Assembly (NCBI GenBank): GCA_038227745.1
Contig: JBBRPS010000107.1
Coordinates: 1 to 17,290 of the forward strand
From: DASPXY01 sp038227745
GTDB taxonomy: Bacteria; Planctomycetota; Planctomycetia; Gemmatales; Gemmataceae
Reading direction: 5' to 3'
DNA: 17,290 bases
Position numbers and translations under genes: made by a program. Below the pieces are notes generated by a model, which ran no database searches, was not told the origin of the DNA, and worked only from the letters and a program-made list of their open reading frames with translations. Shown here in pieces: positions 1 through 6,592 of the stretch (positions are counted from its first letter, which is position 1; each line of letters starts with the position of its first letter).

Positions 1-106
1 CAGCGCGGACGACAAGGGCCTGGGGTCGGCCGAGGCGTTCGCCGTGCGCGCCGCGGACCGCCAGCGAAGGACCGGCAGCCATAATTCCATCAGCCGCCTC
101 TCTTAA
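1..106 (+). CDS. C-terminal end of an unidentified protein (5' truncated by window)
   Basis: The frame starting at base 2 is open from the window edge to a TAA at 104-106 and gives about 34 residues, starting SADDKGLGSAEAFAVRAADR. It is chosen over the other two frames because nearly every codon ends in G or C over the first 60 bases, as in the clear genes of this window. The bias weakens near the stop, so the tail may be poorly conserved. No domain can be recognised from so short a piece. A 10-bp stem hairpin lies 30 bases downstream and may help end transcription. The function is unknown; the call is only that a coding 3' end is present. Confidence 0.45.
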   Translation, partial: SADDKGLGSAEAFAVRAADRQRRTGSHNSISRLS

Positions 107-136
107 CTGGTTGATAATTGTTAAACAGTGCCATTC

Positions 137-165
137 GGGACGCAGCCCTATTCGAGCTGCGTCCC
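137..165. terminator. Possible hairpin terminator after the first gene
   Basis: A perfect 10-bp stem (GGGACGCAGC at 137-146 with GCTGCGTCCC at 156-165) closes a 9-base loop. It sits about 30 bases after the stop of the partial gene at the left edge. No T-run follows on either strand, so it is not a textbook intrinsic terminator and could be just a stable intergenic hairpin. Confidence 0.3.
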
Positions 166-200
166 CTTAACACGTTCACCGTTTCGCGGACGACAGGCGC

Positions 201-309
201 TCAACTCGCCGCGCGCAGGTCGGCCAACTCCTCCTTCACCGAGGCGTAATGGCTCGGCTCCATGCTGAACGACGCCGTGCCGCTCGTCGAGTTGCGCAGC
301 TCGCTCGTG
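201..309 (-). pseudogene. Duplicated 3' end of fusA (last ~35 codons)
   Basis: Bases 201-309 match the 3' end of the intact fusA at 6593-6701 with five differences in 109 positions (about 95 percent) and no gaps. The fragment keeps the fusA frame on the minus strand and still encodes the EF-G tail ending ADLRAAS, but it ends in TGA (201-203) where fusA ends in TAA. Homology stops abruptly at base 310, and nothing upstream on this strand resembles the rest of EF-G. There is no start or promoter in the right place, so it is unlikely to be expressed as a protein. The high identity suggests a recent copy, or gene conversion, rather than the remnant of an old EF-G paralogue. Confidence 0.85.
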
Positions 310-413
310 GAGCAGATTCTCCCTGCGCTGCCCAAGGGCGCCCTCGGCGTGGCGAAGGGGATGGGAGGGCGAGGATCGGAAGCGATTCCTGAGTTCTTCC
401 CGTCGCCGGAGGT

Positions 414-445
414 GACTCGCGGGCCGAGCGCTCGGCCCGCGAGTC
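414..445. repeat. 32-bp perfect palindrome
   Basis: Two 16-base arms meet with no spacer (left arm GACTCGCGGGCCGAGC, right arm its exact reverse complement). It lies 66 bases beyond the stop of the DUF4214 gene on the minus strand, where it could act as a terminator, and inside the gene-poor stretch holding the fusA fragment. A smaller inverted repeat (467-482, 7-bp arms) is next to it. No T-run follows. Confidence 0.8.
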
Positions 446-511
446 CACCCGGGGTAGCAGACGCCAGGGTGGATCTCCACCCCGGCCTTCCGACGCCGGT
501 CTTTGCAGGAG

Positions 512-1900
512 CTACCAGGAGAAGAAATTCATCGCGGGATTGTAATAGGTGTTCGGATCGAACATCGGCCCAAACAGGGGGGATTGATAGGCCGCGTTGG
601 AGAGCTGGTCGACCGCTGTCCCATACCCGTAAGGGGTGGTGTAGCCCAGGTTGGCCGAAACGCTCGCGTAATCCGGCACGCCGGCGTAGACCCCGCCCCA
701 GAGAGTGGTGGAGTAGGGGCTGAAATCCACCGAGCCCTGCAATCCCGCCAGCCCCGCCAGCGGCAGCGCCCCTCCCACGCTCACGGTCCCGTCACTCCCG
801 AGACCGACCGGGCCAAGGTTCATCCCCGCCCCCAGGCCATTCGGGCCATAGTTCGCGCTCCATGGCCCGAAGGTCGCGCCGAACTGGTAGGTGAAGGGGC
901 TGTCACCTCCCCCGTCACCGCCCACGCCGGGATTGGGGTCCCCTTGGTAGGGGGCAGTGTAGGGCGGTGAGAAGTATCCGGGGCCCGACAGCCAGTCCGC
1001 CGGCGCGTAGGGGGCGAGCGGATCGCCCGTCGTGTGGTCGTAGTTTGGCGCGTCGCCCAGGGAGAGGTCGGCCTGCTGAACCCTCGCCGCGGCCCGACCC
1101 ATACCGGCCGGGGGCTTCGGCCCCGAAGGGTGCGGCCGGCCGCCCCTGGCCTGGGTGGCGTGGAAGAATTCATCCGAGGCGAGTACCCCGCGGATGAGCG
1201 CGGCGGTGTCGGCGCCGTTCATGACGCCGGCCCAGTACGAGTCTCCCGCGCTGCCCGCCGAGCGGCCCAGAAGTTCCCCGTACGTGCTCTCCACCTCCAG
1301 TCGGGTGGCCTCGGGCGCAGTCAGCATCGCACGGGCGACTGCCTCGCGATTCTCGCCGGCGGCCAACTTCGCGCCCCAATACTGCCGGCCGCTTTCGTCC
1401 AGCGGCCGGTTCAGAGTCACTCGGTACAGGTTGTTGAGGAATCCCCAGTTGGCGCCGCCCACCTTCGCGAAGAACTCCGGGGAGCCGAGGACCGCGATGC
1501 CCACGTCATCCGGGGAAGCGCCCTGGGCTTGCCGGTTGGACCAGTAGTTCAACTCCCCGGAGTTCGCCGTGCGGCCCAGCAGGCCATGGAACAAGTCCTG
1601 CGTGCGCTGGGCGTCCGCCTCCGGGCTGTTCACGATGCCGTCAACGACACCCTGGCGGGGGCTGCCGGCGTCGAGCCGTCCGGCCCAAAACGCCAGCCCC
1701 GCGGGATCGGGGCCACGGTTCAGCGCCCCATGGTAGAGCGCTGTCGCGTACACCTCGTTGGCGGAAGCCGCCGGCACCAGGCGGTCTTCCAGGAACTCGA
1801 CCTCCAGGCCTCCGCCCTGCCGAGGCCGTTCGCCTCTCTTCCCACGGAACGCGGCCGGGAGTTTGAAGGTCAAGGACCACATCCACGACGTGAAGTTCAT
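512..1900 (-). CDS. DUF4214 domain-containing secreted/surface protein
   Basis: The product is 462 residues. The start at 1900 is chosen because AAGGAG lies seven bases upstream; the open frame runs on further but without a ribosome site. Residues 37-44 read LEDRLVPA, the N-terminal signature of many planctomycete exported proteins. Residues 47-250 hold about four repeats of some 50 residues with the DUF4214 pattern (LYHGALNRGPDPAGLAFW, LLGRTANSGELNYW, LYRVTLNRPLDESGRQYW, LLGRSAGSAGDSYW, each followed by a SPEF or SDEFF-like segment). Residues 250-462 are rich in Gly, Pro, Tyr and Ser with no known fold and end in PAMNFFSW. DUF4214 is found in surface and repeat-rich proteins, but its role is not firmly established. 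It is transcribed divergently from the sigma-factor gene. A TACAAT (1922-1917 on the minus strand) lies 16 bases upstream of the start but lacks a good -35. Confidence 0.85.
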   Translation of the reverse strand: MNFTSWMWSLTFKLPAAFRGKRGERPRQGGGLEVEFLEDRLVPAASANEVYATALYHGALNRGPDPAGLAFWAGRLDAGSPRQGVVDGIVNSPEADAQRTQDLFHGLLGRTANSGELNYWSNRQAQGASPDDVGIAVLGSPEFFAKVGGANWGFLNNLYRVTLNRPLDESGRQYWGAKLAAGENREAVARAMLTAPEATRLEVESTYGELLGRSAGSAGDSYWAGVMNGADTAALIRGVLASDEFFHATQARGGRPHPSGPKPPAGMGRAAARVQQADLSLGDAPNYDHTTGDPLAPYAPADWLSGPGYFSPPYTAPYQGDPNPGVGGDGGGDSPFTYQFGATFGPWSANYGPNGLGAGMNLGPVGLGSDGTVSVGGALPLAGLAGLQGSVDFSPYSTTLWGGVYAGVPDYASVSANLGYTTPYGYGTAVDQLSNAAYQSPLFGPMFDPNTYYNPAMNFFSW

Positions 1901-2207
1901 CGGTTCACTCCTTACTATTGTAGACCTACTTTGCGGGTAACCGCCGGGAGCGCGGGGTGGGGGAGGATCGGACAATGCCGTGGAAACGACCCCTTCCTCG
2001 CTCCGTGGGAGAACGCACCGAGTTCCCCTTCTCCCTGCTACACAGTTGAGGGCGCCTTCGTGTGACAGGGCCGCCAACTTTTTTCGGAAAACCGCGTGGG
2101 CCAAGGTGCTGGCGGGAATTGTGCCGCGGACTCCTCTTCAACAGGCACGTCACCGGACCCGAAGGGGCCTCCCGCCTGTGGCACGCCCCTTGTGCCGGGA
2201 CGACAAC
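1901..2207. other. Divergent intergenic region, no gene
   Basis: About 300 bases between the divergent DUF4214 and sigma-factor genes. All frames look non-coding or are shadows. It contains a TGGCAC (2179-2184) with TTGTGC (2190-2195) that resembles a sigma-54 site but is also a 5-bp hairpin (GGCAC with GTGCC). Nothing else is clear. Confidence 0.6.
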
Positions 2208-2236
2208 TTGATTCGCGGGAGAATGCCGTCTAGAAT
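2208..2236 (+). promoter_or_regulatory. Sigma-70-type promoter of the sigma-factor gene
   Basis: TTGATT (2208-2213) and TAGAAT (2231-2236) are separated by 17 bases and match the housekeeping consensus at most positions. The start codon follows 40 bases after the -10 element, leaving a leader of about 33 bases that contains a GAGGG ribosome site. Confidence 0.65.
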
Positions 2237-2275
2237 GCGCTCAGTCCCGGTTCATTTCCTCGCTGAGGGTTCTGC

Positions 2276-3037
2276 ATGAAGGACTCACTCCCGCAACCGG
2301 ACGCCGAACCGTCCCAGTTCAGCTTGATCAACACGACCGCGAGCGCGGTGACCCACCCCGTGCGCCTGCTGGAGCGGTACTCCAAGGCGATCTACAGTTA
2401 CCTCCGAGCGCTGCTCGGGAAAGAGGATGGCGGCGAGGCCGCCGGCGAGTTCTTCGCCGACAAGGTTCTGGAGCGCAAGTTCGTCGATTGGAAGCCCGGG
2501 AAGGGACGCTTCCGGAAGTACCTCAAGGTTTCGGTCTTCAACCACGCCATCGACTACCAACTCCGAAGGAAGCGGCTGCGCGGCCGCGAGACGCTGCTCG
2601 CGGATCCCGACAGTTTCCCGGATCTGGTTAAACCGGGTCGCAAGGCGTCCGAGCCCTACCGCGACGCCTACCGCGCCGCGATCCTGGACGGGGCGAAGGC
2701 AGCCTTGCAGGCTTACCAGAAACAGCACAGGGGCAATGTCTATTTCACCCTCGTGGAACTGCTGGGTGACAGGGAAACCGCGGACTCCCAGGAGCTGGCC
2801 GCCGCACTGAAACAGGCGACCGAGCGCGATTACACCCCCGCCAGTGCGCGCCAACAAAAGGCCCGGGCACTGCGCAAGCTCGCGGAATTGCTGGTCGAGC
2901 AGGTGTGTCAGCTGGACCGCCTCACCACCCCCGAGGCGCTCGACGAACTGCGTGAGCTAGGCCTGGAGTTCGTCATCGACTTCCTCCCCGAGAAGGAGAA
3001 GGGCGCCAGGGCGCTGAGTCGGGTTCCCAAAAAGTAG
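2276..3037 (+). CDS. Sigma-70-family (ECF-like) RNA polymerase sigma factor
   Basis: The product is 253 residues. The start at 2276 has GAGGG six to seven bases upstream and a good promoter. Residues about 35-105 resemble sigma region 2: a helix with YSYLRALLGKEDGGEAAGEF, then the segment KGRFRKYLKVSVFNHAIDYQ followed by a basic RRKRLRGR tail, the pattern expected where region 2 binds the -10 element. The C-terminal half (about 130-215) is helical, with a likely region 4 around TPASARQQKARALRKLAELL. It is longer than the usual 170-200 residue ECF factor. Planctomycetes carry many divergent sigma factors encoded close to Ser/Thr kinases, and a membrane kinase lies 1.1 kb downstream on the same strand, so a signalling link is plausible. 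No anti-sigma gene is adjacent. Assignment is by pattern only; region 4 is the weaker part. Confidence 0.75.
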   Translation: MKDSLPQPDAEPSQFSLINTTASAVTHPVRLLERYSKAIYSYLRALLGKEDGGEAAGEFFADKVLERKFVDWKPGKGRFRKYLKVSVFNHAIDYQLRRKRLRGRETLLADPDSFPDLVKPGRKASEPYRDAYRAAILDGAKAALQAYQKQHRGNVYFTLVELLGDRETADSQELAAALKQATERDYTPASARQQKARALRKLAELLVEQVCQLDRLTTPEALDELRELGLEFVIDFLPEKEKGARALSRVPKK

Positions 3038-3135
3038 GGCACCAGGCCCGGCCGGCTCTGGGGACGAGCCCCGGGCGGGAGGGCGAACCTTCGGTCTCCG
3101 AGACCGTGAGGTGGCGCCCCCCCGCCTTGCCCCTT

Positions 3136-4017
3136 TTAGCGCCCGGGGTGGTAGAAATAGCGGACGGCGCCCATCCGGGACCGCCCGAAACCGCGAGCCA
3201 CCGTCGTATCATTGGCAGGGGCGGCCCCGGCGTGGGTGATGCGCGGGCCGTCGTGGGTCGAGTAGGCGCCCGGGCGCACCATCGCGATGTGCCCGTGGCC
3301 CTTCGGGTTAGGATTCTGCCAAGCCGCCACGACCGGCCGGCCCTCATTCGCCAGCCGTTGCGCTTCCGCGGCGGACACCCCCCTCCAGCCGTTGCTGGAG
3401 TTGCTCAGCCAGCCGTGCATGTCGTTGGCCTTGAGCCATTTCACCTGGCCAGACGGCTCCCGGACGGAGAGCGGGATCGGGGCGCCCAGTTTTTTCGTGG
3501 CGTCGTGGACGAAACGGTTGCAGAATGTCTGCACGATCCTGCCGTCCCTGCCGCGCACCGGCTGATACTGCCGGCTGTCCCCCACGCGCAGCGAATCGAG
3601 CGTCTGGTTCAGCTGCGCCGCGCGCGGGTGCCCCGAGGGCAGGAGCCCTGGCCTGACCTGCGGCGTCGGGACCGGCGGCTTGCTCCCCGGCGCGGGGACC
3701 GGCCTCAGCTGTGGCCCCCCCAGCGGGGGCTTCGGCTGCGCCGCGGGCGGCTTCACCTGCGGCACCGGCGTATGGCGCAGGGGGGGCACCGGCCGGGGTT
3801 GCGGCGCCGGCTTGACCTGAGGGGCGGGTCGGGCCTGCGGCGCTGGGGCGAACGGCTTTCTCGCGGGGATGCTCGGCGCGGCCAGGGGCCGGGGAGAAGG
3901 GGCGGCGGGCCGCGGCGGAAGTGCCGGGGGACGTCCTCCTCGTTGACCGGCACCCCGGACGGCGCTCCCCAAGCCAAGCAGGACGAGTACGATACTGGTG
4001 CGAAGGCAGGTGTACAT
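3136..4017 (-). CDS. Secreted proline-rich protein with C-terminal CHAP/NlpC-like amidase domain
   Basis: The product is 293 residues, using the start at 4017, which is preceded by an AAAGGA ribosome site; the open frame extends about 42 codons upstream without signal-like features. Residues 1-23 form a signal peptide (basic start, then IVLVLLGLGSAV). Residues 29-125 are a Pro/Ala/Lys/Gln-rich linker with repeated PQVKP and PVP units. Residues 160-293 form a compact domain with Cys166 in TFCNRFVHDATKKLG and His241/His243 in PKGHGHIAMVRPG. This Cys followed by a His-containing strand is the layout of the papain-like CHAP/NlpC-type amidases that cut peptidoglycan, and WLSNSSNGW and RPVVAAWQNP fit substrate-groove segments. 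The catalytic pair is inferred. Likely an exported cell-wall enzyme, or a protein derived from one. It is divergent from the kinase, with 117 bases between the starts. Confidence 0.7.
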   Translation of the reverse strand: MYTCLRTSIVLVLLGLGSAVRGAGQRGGRPPALPPRPAAPSPRPLAAPSIPARKPFAPAPQARPAPQVKPAPQPRPVPPLRHTPVPQVKPPAAQPKPPLGGPQLRPVPAPGSKPPVPTPQVRPGLLPSGHPRAAQLNQTLDSLRVGDSRQYQPVRGRDGRIVQTFCNRFVHDATKKLGAPIPLSVREPSGQVKWLKANDMHGWLSNSSNGWRGVSAAEAQRLANEGRPVVAAWQNPNPKGHGHIAMVRPGAYSTHDGPRITHAGAAPANDTTVARGFGRSRMGAVRYFYHPGR

Positions 4018-4134
4018 AACGGTTCCTTTCCTGGAGGAGGCAGCCCCGTCAGCCCGACGGACGCCCTGCCCCTCTGTCCGACTGCACGCCGTGACCCCCG
4101 CTTCTGTGACAGCGAAATGAACAGGAGACGCCCT

Positions 4135-5910
4135 ATGTCCCAAGAATCCGGCCCCCAGGACCTACCGCCCGAACCGCGGCCGTGCCGGGAACCCTCGGCG
4201 CAAGGATCTCCCAACCCCATCATCCCCGGCTACCAGATCGACAGCTGGTTGGGGGGAGGGGGTATGGGGGATGTCTACAAGGCGATTGACCTCACCCTGA
4301 AGAGGCCGGTCGCCATCAAGGTGATCAAGAAGGGCTGTTTCCACCTTGCCAATCTGGATCGGTTCAAGCGAGAAGCCGAGGCGGCCGCCAGCGTGATCCA
4401 CGCAAACGTTGTCACCGTCCATACAGGCGGTGAGTACGCCGACGGGGGCACGCAGCTGCCTTACCTGGTCATGGAATACGTCGAAGGCCACACGCTGAAG
4501 GACCGACTGGCGTCTGGCCCGCTCGAGCCAGCACAGGCAGCCCAGCTAGTCGAGACGCTGGCCAAGGCCATGGAGTACGTCCATCAGCACAAGATGGTGC
4601 ATCGAGACCTGAAGCCAGGAAATATTCTGTTGCCCGGGAAGAAGGAAGTGCGGTTGCTCCCTGAGAAGGCCAAGATCGCCGACTTCGGCCTCGCGAAATG
4701 TCTCGACTCCGACAAAGGCCAGACGCGGAGTGGGGCCATCGTGGGTACCCCCGCGTACATGGCCCCTGAACAGATTGGTAAGAACACCTCGGTCGATTTC
4801 CGCACCGACGTGTACGGCCTGGGGGCCGTCCTCTACCACTGTCTGACCGGTGAGGCGCCCTTTGAGGAGCTGTCCCGGACGAAGAAGCCGATCCGCCCCT
4901 CCAAACGGCGTCCTGGCATTCCCCCTGCCATTGACAAGATCTGCATGCGCTGCCTGGAGCGCGATCCCAGAAAGCGCTACCAAACTGCCGCGGAAGTAGC
5001 GACTGCTCTCCGCGGGTTCGTCAGCGCCGCGAGTACGGCGCTGACGAACCCGAAACCGCTGCCGAGGGCGCCGCGTCAGCAGAGCACCCGAAGGGTACTC
5101 CGGCGCCCGACGAATCTCTTGCTGTTCCTCGGTTGCCTGGCGCTATTCCTATTCCTGTCCGCTCTTCTCGCTCTCTCGCCGGGAGGGAGGTCGCCGGTCG
5201 GCCTCGGCGTGCTGGGGATCATGTTCCTGGTCATCCTGTACTCGGTGTACCAGCTTTTCTTCAGCCCGCAGCCGCCTACCCCGGAAACCGTTTTCCTGCT
5301 CAGGGCCGTGCTCCTCGCCTTTGTGATTCTGCTGTTCGCGGCCGTTCTTTCCCTGGTGACGGGTTGGCCGCCGGCCTTGCGCGAATTCTTCCATCCCAGC
5401 GTGATCCCTCGAAAAAATTACCCATCCGGCCGCATCAACCTGCCCAAGCCCGTCGAGGCTCATAAAGTTTTCAACGCCAAGACGGAAGAGTTGGAAGGGA
5501 GATTTCGAGGCAGGATGGGGATCTGGAAGGACTGGTTGAGGGAAGGGGCCAAAGGCGGGCTTCTCGTTTACGAAACCCCCTCCTTCGACGACTATTACAA
5601 CTCCTTCGATGCACGACTCGTGTTCGACCGCGTGAAGGTGAAGCTGCTCGACGGGGCCGCGTTTTTGAAGCGGGTCGATCAGGAACAGCACGAAGAGGTG
5701 TATCGCCAACTCGACTTCTACGTTCGTCACGACAACGGGCAGATCAAGGCGAACCCCGGAAAGGATCCGACCGACAATGCGCTGAAGAAGGTTAAAATCA
5801 ATTCGGGGGAGACTCTATTGGTTGTTGTCCAGATCGCGGCGCTTGACGGCTCGCCATTGCTGTGCAATCTTGAACTGTATCAAGCCCATCTCGCGCTTGA
5901 TGAACGCTAA
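4135..5910 (+). CDS. Membrane Ser/Thr protein kinase (Hanks type)
   Basis: The product is 591 residues. The start at 4135 is chosen for AGGAG seven bases upstream; an ATG 18 bases earlier lacks one. The kinase domain covers about residues 33-295: Gly-rich loop GGGGMGDVY (40-48), Lys62 in VAIK, Glu80/82 in the C helix, catalytic HRDLKPGN (156-163), DFG (183-185), APE (210-212) and a C-lobe ending RDPRKRYQTAAE. All catalytic residues are present, so it should be active. A Pro/Arg-rich linker leads to three membrane spans (about 327-347, 355-377, 387-409) and a C-terminal domain of about 180 residues of unknown fold, predicted outside the cytoplasm. It resembles PknB-like sensors but lacks PASTA or WD40 repeats. 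A small exported-protein gene follows after 42 bases, probably in the same operon. Confidence 0.93.
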   Translation: MSQESGPQDLPPEPRPCREPSAQGSPNPIIPGYQIDSWLGGGGMGDVYKAIDLTLKRPVAIKVIKKGCFHLANLDRFKREAEAAASVIHANVVTVHTGGEYADGGTQLPYLVMEYVEGHTLKDRLASGPLEPAQAAQLVETLAKAMEYVHQHKMVHRDLKPGNILLPGKKEVRLLPEKAKIADFGLAKCLDSDKGQTRSGAIVGTPAYMAPEQIGKNTSVDFRTDVYGLGAVLYHCLTGEAPFEELSRTKKPIRPSKRRPGIPPAIDKICMRCLERDPRKRYQTAAEVATALRGFVSAASTALTNPKPLPRAPRQQSTRRVLRRPTNLLLFLGCLALFLFLSALLALSPGGRSPVGLGVLGIMFLVILYSVYQLFFSPQPPTPETVFLLRAVLLAFVILLFAAVLSLVTGWPPALREFFHPSVIPRKNYPSGRINLPKPVEAHKVFNAKTEELEGRFRGRMGIWKDWLREGAKGGLLVYETPSFDDYYNSFDARLVFDRVKVKLLDGAAFLKRVDQEQHEEVYRQLDFYVRHDNGQIKANPGKDPTDNALKKVKINSGETLLVVVQIAALDGSPLLCNLELYQAHLALDER

Positions 5911-5952
5911 CACCTCCCTTCCCTCAATTCGGTACAGAGAGGAACCCCGGTC

Positions 5953-6438
5953 ATGAGAAAATGTGCGCTGGCGTTTGCGCTCGTCCTGCTCGCCTCAGGA
6001 AGCGCCCGCGCGGCAAGGATCACAGGCACCCTTCTGCGGCTCCAAGGGGACGCGATCCCGGAACTGGAGAAGGAAGCCGATGGCACCCTGTCATTCACCG
6101 TTGTGGCGGTCCAAGGGATTAACGAAGTGGGCAGAGGCGGGTTGATTAGCGCTAAGGCCCCCTTTCAGTACCAGATCGACATCGACGAGAGTAAGCTCTC
6201 CACGGACAACGTTCAGGTAACCTTGATCTTCAGTGGGAGGGGGTTGACCCGGACGCCGGTAGGGTCTGTGGCCGGCAAGGTGAACGTCTCGGGAGCGCCG
6301 GCTCAAGTGATCCACGCCATCGTGCCCCGCGAGGGTGAGGGGCCTCCAACGGCCTGCCCGTGCAGCCCCGAGGAGACCTGGTACTTCCTGGACTCTCCGC
6401 CACGGCACCGCTTCTCCTGGTTCCGCCGCCATCAGTGA
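5953..6438 (+). CDS. Small exported protein of unknown function, downstream of the kinase
   Basis: The product is 161 residues. The start at 5953 has AGAGGA about nine bases upstream and follows the kinase stop by 42 bases, so co-transcription is likely. Residues 1-20 form a clear signal peptide (MRKCALAFALVLLASGSARA, cut near AxA). The mature part is mostly strand-forming (TLSFTVVAVQG, PFQYQIDIDES, VQVTLIFSGRG, GKVNVSGAP), suggesting a beta-sandwich. It ends with a Pro/Cys segment (ACPCSPEETW) and a basic RHRFSWFRRHQ tail. I do not recognise a family. From its position it may act outside the membrane with the kinase's C-terminal domain, but this is inference. A strong terminator follows about 90 bases downstream. 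Confidence 0.75.
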   Translation: MRKCALAFALVLLASGSARAARITGTLLRLQGDAIPELEKEADGTLSFTVVAVQGINEVGRGGLISAKAPFQYQIDIDESKLSTDNVQVTLIFSGRGLTRTPVGSVAGKVNVSGAPAQVIHAIVPREGEGPPTACPCSPEETWYFLDSPPRHRFSWFRRHQ

Positions 6439-6526
6439 CGGCCGATGAGGTTTCTGGGCCTCGCGCAGAAGGGCCGTCAGCAGGTCCGCGGCGCGCACGC
6501 CCCTGCCTTCTGCCACCGCGGAAACA

Positions 6527-6571
6527 AACAAGGCCGGCGGCCTCAACGAGAGGCCGCCGGCCTTGTTTTTT
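6527..6571. terminator. Strong bidirectional intrinsic terminator between kinase operon and fusA
   Basis: A perfect 18-bp stem (6527-6544 with 6550-6567) has a 5-base loop AACGA. On the plus strand it runs into TTTTTT (6566-6571); on the minus strand the stem is followed by a T-rich TTGTTTGTTT. It lies between two convergent genes, about 90 bases after the small exported-protein gene and about 22 bases after the fusA stop, so it can end both transcripts. Confidence 0.9.
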
Positions 6572-6592
6572 CACCGGCCCAGAGGACGCGGG

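Noticed and set aside
107..200. A tRNA or small RNA in the left intergenic region
   Set aside because: No cloverleaf or conserved T-loop sequence; only a single simple hairpin.
1034..2065. 343-codon plus-strand frame opposite the DUF4214 gene
   Set aside because: The opposite strand has clear DUF4214 repeats, the LEDRLVPA motif and a ribosome site; the plus-strand product shows no family features.
3092..3106. Small hairpin CGGTCT/AGACCG between the sigma factor and amidase genes as a terminator
   Set aside because: Only six base pairs, and no T-run on either strand.
3106..4134. 343-codon upstream extension of the kinase frame
   Set aside because: It is antisense to the amidase-like gene and reads as Arg/Pro-rich shadow. 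The kinase start at 4135 has a good ribosome site.
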